Shown piece after piece: positions 59,594 through 64,000 of a DNA stretch of 64,000 nt. Every line of letters starts with the position of its first letter. The first letter of the stretch is position 1. The notes beneath the pieces are model-generated. The model made no database searches and was not told where the DNA came from. It saw only the letters and a list, made by a program, of their open reading frames with translations. The translations under genes were made by a program, and so were the position numbers. This DNA is from a bacterium. Its GTDB lineage: Bacteria; Desulfobacterota; JAPLJL01. The DNA is taken from positions 1 to 64,000 of the forward strand of contig JAQTNV010000011.1 of the NCBI GenBank assembly GCA_028713675.1, written 5' to 3'.

Positions 59594-60280
59594 TCAAGGA
59601 ATGCTGCTGGCGGAGAGATAATTGGCCACGGTCCCCAGGTCCTCCCATCTCCCCGCGGCGACCTCCCCGAACACCGGCCGGCCCGCGGCGGCCATCCGCA
59701 GAAAAGCCGGGATCACCGACGACGGTTGCGGGTCAAGCCAGGGGAAAACCGCGGGTTCGAGGATGGAGATCCCGGTGAAAAGGTGGGGTTTTCCGCCCCC
59801 CGTCTTCCCCCGGTCGGGAGGCAGGATCCGCCCGTCCGGGTCGAGGTAAATCCCCCCGTAGAGGAAAGTGTCCATCCCGGCCTTCAGCACCAGGGTCACT
59901 TCCGCCTTCCGTTCCCGGTGGTTCTGCACCAGCCGCGCCAGCGGCAGTTCAAAATACACGTCGGAATTGACGGTGAGAAAAGTCCCTTCCCGGAAAAATC
60001 CCTCCACCCGCTTCAATCCTCCCCCCGTGCCCAGGAGTTCCGTTTCGGGGGAGTAGCTGATCCGGAGGCCCCGGGTGCCGCCGTCCCCGAGATAGGCGCG
60101 GATTTTTTCCCCCCGGTGATGGAGATTGATAATCACTTCGTCCACCCCGGCTTCCCGGAGCCGGAGGAGGGTCCAGTCGATCGCCCGCCGGCCCCGGAGG
60201 GGCAGGAGGGCCTTGGGCAGGGTCCGGCTGAACGGCTCGAGCCGGGTTCCCTTCCCGGCGGCGAAAATCATGGCTTTCAT
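59594..60280 (-). CDS. Sugar-1-phosphate nucleotidyltransferase, MurU-like
   Basis: A 228-residue enzyme: MIFAAGKGTRLEPFSRTLPK is the nucleotide-binding signature, and NSDVYFELPL gives the metal site. Length and layout match MurNAc-1-phosphate uridylyltransferase (MurU) and related HddC proteins. An AmgK-like kinase follows in the same orientation 440 bases upstream. That supports a peptidoglycan-recycling role (MurNAc to UDP-MurNAc); other sugars remain possible. Confidence 0.85.
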   Translation of the reverse strand: MKAMIFAAGKGTRLEPFSRTLPKALLPLRGRRAIDWTLLRLREAGVDEVIINLHHRGEKIRAYLGDGGTRGLRISYSPETELLGTGGGLKRVEGFFREGTFLTVNSDVYFELPLARLVQNHRERKAEVTLVLKAGMDTFLYGGIYLDPDGRILPPDRGKTGGGKPHLFTGISILEPAVFPWLDPQPSSVIPAFLRMAAAGRPVFGEVAAGRWEDLGTVANYLSASSIP

Positions 60281-60348
60281 AATCGCAGCATACTTCCTGG
60301 TGACGGGTTAATGGATCATGTGTGATGGCGGTGATTGCAATTTTGGTC

Positions 60349-60375
60349 GTCATACTGAGATCCAGCGAAGGATCT
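60349..60375 (+). repeat. GTCATACTGAG...GAAGGATCT repeat, copy 4
   Basis: A shortened, diverged member of the GTCATCCTGAG family, beside the inverted GGGGGAAGGTT element. Confidence 0.5.
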
Positions 60376-60385
60376 CACCATAGTC

Positions 60386-60673
60386 TTTTTCTTTTTTTTG
60401 GGGGGAAGGTTTTTTATCCTGATGAGCAGCACTGCTGCGAAGAATGGACGCTCCCCCTTCGACAGAGCTCAGGGTAAACCTCACAATAGGTACCGTACCG
60501 CAAATTAGGCAGGCTGACCCGCAGGGTCTAGCCAGTACCGAAAAATAATTTATCGTCGAGTTCATCGTGGCCTGATTTCCGAAGAGTTCGTGTCGCGCCC
60601 CTCTGGGGTTCTCGTCCTGAGGACCCCATCGGGGTCGAAGGAAGAACCTTACCCCCGGGCTTTCATAAAACCC
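60386..60673 (-). repeat. GGGGGAAGGTT element, copy C (inverted, enlarged)
   Basis: Third copy, in opposite orientation. Its side hairpin is GGGTTTTATGAAAGCCC (plus 60657-60673), followed by GGGGGTAAGGTT. The core matches copies A and B. Two insertions sit near the ends; one has CCTTCGAC and the other GTCGAAGG, so they can pair. A further hairpin GCAGCAGTGCTGC lies inside the second. The tail is AAAAAAAAGAAAAA. It fills most of the 440-base gap between murU-like and amgK-like genes. Confidence 0.72.
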
Positions 60674-60705
60674 ATGACCTATGACCCAATGCCTATCACC
60701 TGATT
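60671..60705 (+). repeat. Heptanucleotide array (CCTATGA type)
   Basis: CCCATGA, CCTATGA, CCCAATG, CCTATCA, CCTGATT just before the end of the amgK-like gene. Confidence 0.65.
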
Positions 60706-60720
60706 CCACCTGCTTACTGC

Positions 60721-61794
60721 CTACTTATCAATTTTCAATTCCCTGTCGATGATTTTCTCCAGGCCCGCGAGTTCCGGGAAAAGGGCGAAGCGGGGACGGA
60801 TCCTCCGGAGGACGCCCGGGATGAAGGGGAGAAACTTCGGGTTGTCTTTTACCCGCTTGATATAGGCGAACCGGCCGGCCGCCTTCAGACCCCGCTGGAC
60901 CCCGGCCAGGTAAAACATCCGGCGGAAGGGTTCACGCCCGTCCGGTTTCCCCCCCGCCTTTTCCCAGGCGGAAAGATAGTAATCGAGAAGTTCTTCGACC
61001 AGGTCGGGGGTAAAATCCACGTACGCGTCAAAGAGAAGCGAGGCCAGGTCATACTGGCGGAGGGCCAGGAGAGCGTCCTGGAAATCGATGATCTTGATCC
61101 CGCCGTCCTGGACCAGGAGGTTCCGGCTGTGATAATCCCGGTGGCAGAAATACCCCCGTTCCTCCGCGAGTTCCCGGGCGAGTTTCCGGAACCCCCGCTC
61201 GAGTTCGGGGGCCTCGGGAAGCCCGGAGGGCAGGAGCTCCTCCCGGAAGTGCTGAAACTCCCATTCGAAAAGTCCGGCGTCGAACCGGCGGTGAAAGGCC
61301 AGGCAATCCGGGTCGGGCCGCCGCTCGGCCCTAAGCTGGAGCTCGACCAGGAGTTCCAGCGCCTGGTGATACAAACTCAGTTCCGCCCGCGGGCCGGCCG
61401 GGAGGGCCAGGTCGTAGAGCAGGGTGTCGCCCAGGTCCTCGAGGTAAATAATCCCCCGTTTGAGATCGTGATAAACAACCCGGGGGACCGGCAGTCCCAG
61501 TTTTTCCAGGTAGCGCTGGAGATTGAGAAAGGGAATTTCGTCGCGGGGTTTTTCCCCGGCGGTGATCTCTTCCGCCGGCTGGCGGTGGGGATCGGCGTCG
61601 GCCAGCACCATCAGGATCAGGGATTTCGCCCCCGCCCCGGAAACCCGGTAGTAACTCCGGTTGGAGGCGTCCCCGGGCAGGCGGATCACCCCGGGATTTT
61701 CCGGAAGCCTGATCCCCTCCGGCAGGGCCCGGAAAGCCGCGGGGAAAAACCCCGGTTCCTGCGCCCGGTCCCGGGATCGGCCTCCGTTTTCCAT
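60721..61794 (-). CDS. Aminoglycoside phosphotransferase-fold kinase, AmgK-like
   Basis: A 357-residue kinase, starting at ATG 61794, which overlaps the purA stop by one base (TGATG). GDASNRSYYRV is the nucleotide loop, CHRDYHSRNLLV the catalytic loop and IIDFQDALL the metal motif. This set matches AmgK, the anomeric MurNAc/GlcNAc kinase of cell-wall salvage. The MurU-like gene is next on the same strand. The longer frame upstream is proline/glycine-rich and lies over purA. Confidence 0.85.
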   Translation of the reverse strand: MENGGRSRDRAQEPGFFPAAFRALPEGIRLPENPGVIRLPGDASNRSYYRVSGAGAKSLILMVLADADPHRQPAEEITAGEKPRDEIPFLNLQRYLEKLGLPVPRVVYHDLKRGIIYLEDLGDTLLYDLALPAGPRAELSLYHQALELLVELQLRAERRPDPDCLAFHRRFDAGLFEWEFQHFREELLPSGLPEAPELERGFRKLARELAEERGYFCHRDYHSRNLLVQDGGIKIIDFQDALLALRQYDLASLLFDAYVDFTPDLVEELLDYYLSAWEKAGGKPDGREPFRRMFYLAGVQRGLKAAGRFAYIKRVKDNPKFLPFIPGVLRRIRPRFALFPELAGLEKIIDRELKIDK

Positions 61795-63092
61795 CAGACT
61801 TCGAACGGATCCCGGATCACGACGGTCTGCCCGCGCTCCGCTCCCAGGGAAAGGATAAGGACCGGGATCCCGGTCAATTCCTCCACCCGCGCGAGATAGC
61901 GCCGCACCGCCGGAGGAAGGTCGGAAATCCGGCGCACCGCGCCCAGGTCCTCCCGCCAGCCCGGGAGATCCTCGTACTCCGGCTGGCACTCGGAAAGGAT
62001 TTTCAGGTCGGCCGGGAACTCGGTCAACCGTTCCCCTTTGTAACGGTAAGCCACCGCCAGGCGGATCGGGTCGAGCCCGGAGAGGACGTCGATCTTGGTC
62101 AGGGCCAGCCCGCCCAGGCCGTTGAGCCGGCTGGCGTAGTTCAGGGCCACCAGGTCCAGCCAGCCCGTCCGCCGCCGCCGCCCGGTGGTGGCGCCGAATT
62201 CCCCGCCCGCCTCCACCAGCCGGTCTCCGGTCTTATCGAAAAGCTCGGTGGGAAAGGGGCCGGCACCGACCCGGGTGGTGTAGGCCTTGGTCACCCCCAC
62301 CATCAGGAGGGAGAGCCGGCCGTAGCCCAGGCCCGACCCGGAAAAGATGCCCCCGGAGGTGGTCACCGACGAGGTGACGAACGGATAGGTTCCGTGATCG
62401 AGGTCGAGCATGCTCCCCTGGGCGCCTTCGAAAAGGATCCGGCTGCCTTTCTTGATTTCCTGGTCCAGGATCCGGGAGGTGTCCGCGATCAGGCCCCGGA
62501 TTTTGCTCCCGAAATCCAGGAAGGGCTCGAGGATCTCACCCAGGGTGAAGCCTTTTCCCCCCAGGACTTTTTCAATGTAGGCGTTGTTTTCCTCCAGGTT
62601 GACGGCGAGCTTCTTTTTGAATTCCTCTGGATCGAGCAGGTCCCCCACCCGGAGCCCGGACCGCCGGGCCTTGTCCTCGTAGGCGGGGCCGATGCCTCGG
62701 CCGGTGGTCCCGATTTTCGCCGCCCCCCGGCGCTCCTCCCGGAGCACGTCGATCCGCTGGTGGTAGGGCATGATCAGGTGGGCCCGGTCGCTGAGGCGGA
62801 TCCGGTCTTCGTTTTCCAGAAAGCCGGAGCTCTTCAGGCGGGCGATCTCCTCCACCAGGACCTGGGGATTAACCACCACCCCGTTCCCGATCAGGCAGAG
62901 CCGCCCCGGGCGGAGAATTCCGGAGGGGACGAGGTGGAGAACAATCTTCTGGTTCCCGATCACGCAGGTGTGTCCCGCGTTGTTCCCGCCCTGGTAGCGC
63001 ACCACCACGGGGGCCTTCTCGGTCAGGAAGTCCACCACCCGGCCCTTGCCTTCGTCGCCCCACTGCGCGCCGAGAATTCCGACTCCTTGCAT
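61794..63092 (-). CDS. purA: Adenylosuccinate synthetase
   Basis: A 432-residue PurA of normal length. The GTP loop is GAQWGDEGKGR; GNNAGHT binds IMP, and FEGAQGSMLDLDHGTYPFVTSS is a family block. It makes adenylosuccinate from IMP and aspartate. It is the first gene of this minus-strand run and is divergent from the Fe-S protein at 63189. Confidence 0.97.
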   Translation of the reverse strand: MQGVGILGAQWGDEGKGRVVDFLTEKAPVVVRYQGGNNAGHTCVIGNQKIVLHLVPSGILRPGRLCLIGNGVVVNPQVLVEEIARLKSSGFLENEDRIRLSDRAHLIMPYHQRIDVLREERRGAAKIGTTGRGIGPAYEDKARRSGLRVGDLLDPEEFKKKLAVNLEENNAYIEKVLGGKGFTLGEILEPFLDFGSKIRGLIADTSRILDQEIKKGSRILFEGAQGSMLDLDHGTYPFVTSSVTTSGGIFSGSGLGYGRLSLLMVGVTKAYTTRVGAGPFPTELFDKTGDRLVEAGGEFGATTGRRRRTGWLDLVALNYASRLNGLGGLALTKIDVLSGLDPIRLAVAYRYKGERLTEFPADLKILSECQPEYEDLPGWREDLGAVRRISDLPPAVRRYLARVEELTGIPVLILSLGAERGQTVVIRDPFEV

Positions 63093-63188
63093 TATCCCGT
63101 CCTCCTTTTTCCCGGATCTGGGTGCATCTTTAAAAAACTCCCCCGGATCAGTTATATTAATAACGGCTCAAAATAATTCTGGCGTTCA

Positions 63189-64000
63189 ATGAATAAAATT
63201 CCGGTCTATTTTCTTCCCGCCTATTCTAACTCATCCCGGGGTCTGGTAAAAAGCTTGACCCCCCTCCTCGAGCAATCAGATCTCTCCCGGACCATCGCTG
63301 AGAAGGACCTGGTCGCGGTCAAGGTTCATTTCGGCGAACCGGGCAACCAGACCTTCCTCCGCCCCGAGTTCGTCCGCCGGATCGCGGATTTCCTGGTCGC
63401 CCGGAAAGCCCGGCCTTTTCTCACCGATACCAATACCCTGTACGTGGGGGCGCGGACCAACTCGGCCCAGCACCTGGTCACCGCCCTCCGTCACGGCTTC
63501 GACTTCAGCGCCGCCGGCGCCCCCCTGGTGATCGCCGATGGCCTGCGCGGGAACGCCGGGATCAAGGTCAGCCTCCCTCCCCCCGTCCGGAACCGGGAAG
63601 TCACCGTCGCCCCGGAGATCTACTCCGCCGACGCCCTGGTCCTGGCCACCCACTTCAAGGGCCATGAGGCCTTCGGCTTCGGGGGCAGTCTCAAGAACCT
63701 GGGGATGGGCTGCACCAACCGGGCAGGCAAGCTTTTCATCCATGCCACCATCGCGCCCAGCGTGTTTTCCTCCGCCTGCGTCGGGTGCGGAACCTGTCTG
63801 AAATGGTGCGGCTACCAGGCGATCTCGGTGCGGAAGAAAAAGGCCCAGATCGACGCCGCCCGCTGTGTCGGCTGCGCCGAATGCATCTCCGCCTGCCCGC
63901 ATGGGGCGGTCGAAATCAACTGGGCGGCCGACTCCCCGTCGGAATCCCAGAAGAGGCTCGCGGAGGTGGCCCGGGGCGTGGCCCTGAACAAGGGCGGCAA
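63189..64000 (+). CDS. DUF362 protein with two [4Fe-4S] clusters, 3'-truncated by window edge
   Basis: The frame from ATG 63189 stays open to the window end, so at least 270 residues are present. The N-terminal DUF362 domain has VAVKVHFGEPGNQTFL, DTNTLYVG and THFKGHEAFGFGG. Two ferredoxin motifs follow at about residues 197-240: CVGCGTCLKWCG and CVGCAECISACP. DUF362-ferredoxin proteins are common in anaerobes; the function is not known. Divergent from purA, with 96 bases between. Confidence 0.9.
   Translation, partial: MNKIPVYFLPAYSNSSRGLVKSLTPLLEQSDLSRTIAEKDLVAVKVHFGEPGNQTFLRPEFVRRIADFLVARKARPFLTDTNTLYVGARTNSAQHLVTALRHGFDFSAAGAPLVIADGLRGNAGIKVSLPPPVRNREVTVAPEIYSADALVLATHFKGHEAFGFGGSLKNLGMGCTNRAGKLFIHATIAPSVFSSACVGCGTCLKWCGYQAISVRKKKAQIDAARCVGCAECISACPHGAVEINWAADSPSESQKRLAEVARGVALNKGG

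Overview
The window is GC-rich, densely coded DNA from a Gram-negative, probably anaerobic bacterium. The best fit is a deltaproteobacterium (Desulfobacterota/Myxococcota-like), which is an inference from gene content. Outer-membrane functions (TonB-dependent receptors, LptA/LptB) show a diderm cell. The minus-strand block lptA-lptB-rpoN-hprK-rapZ-EIIA(Man)-HPr-EI is a gene order known from deltaproteobacteria. Several Fe-S proteins, queuosine radical-SAM chemistry, FHA/Ser-Thr-kinase signalling and a likely selenocysteine protein agree with that.

Layout. 1-0.63 kb: end of a short-chain dehydrogenase. 0.7-7.8 kb: a duplicated TonB-receptor + periplasmic-binding-protein module and a third binding protein, with no inner-membrane permease. 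8-11.4 kb: universal stress protein, M19-type dipeptidase, queE, queC. 11.5-16.2 kb: two FHA membrane proteins and a PEGA-tailed Ser/Thr kinase. 16.4-26.8 kb: MFS transporter, SDR, CrtI-like FAD oxidoreductase, a peroxiredoxin-like gene with an in-frame UGA, HIT protein, orphan TRAP binding protein, ilvD, CPBP protease, metallo-beta-lactamase fold protein. 26.9-35.2 kb: two paralogous double-ferredoxin proteins, a DUF255 protein, lipoproteins and small proteins. 35.3-45.5 kb: TetR, RtcB, YgiQ-like radical SAM, two TIGR04076-type proteins, a GH13 lipoprotein, an AT-richer patch with an antitoxin and a broken toxin, and a lipase. 45.7-63.1 kb: a long minus-strand housekeeping run (diguanylate cyclase, aminotransferase, coaD, rsmD, ahcY, metK, regulatory PTS, rpoN, lptBA, murU-like, amgK-like, purA). 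63.2-64 kb: start of a DUF362/ferredoxin protein.

How it works together. EI, HPr, EIIA(Man), HprK and RapZ lack any sugar-specific EIIB/EIIC here, so they look like a regulatory phosphorelay next to sigma-54. AmgK- and MurU-like enzymes would salvage MurNAc to UDP-MurNAc. MetK and AhcY form the two ends of the methyl cycle.

The most unusual content is not ordinary genes. (1) A peroxiredoxin-like ORF runs through an in-frame UGA at the peroxidatic position, with a hairpin at SECIS distance. (2) A 179-288 bp element with terminal inverted repeats and a covarying side hairpin occurs three times. (3) Intergenic regions are filled with degenerate heptanucleotide word arrays, some of which contain a gene's stop codon. 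(4) A palindromic GTCAT...ATGAC element appears to have truncated a RelE/ParE-type toxin. No tRNA, rRNA or CRISPR array was seen.
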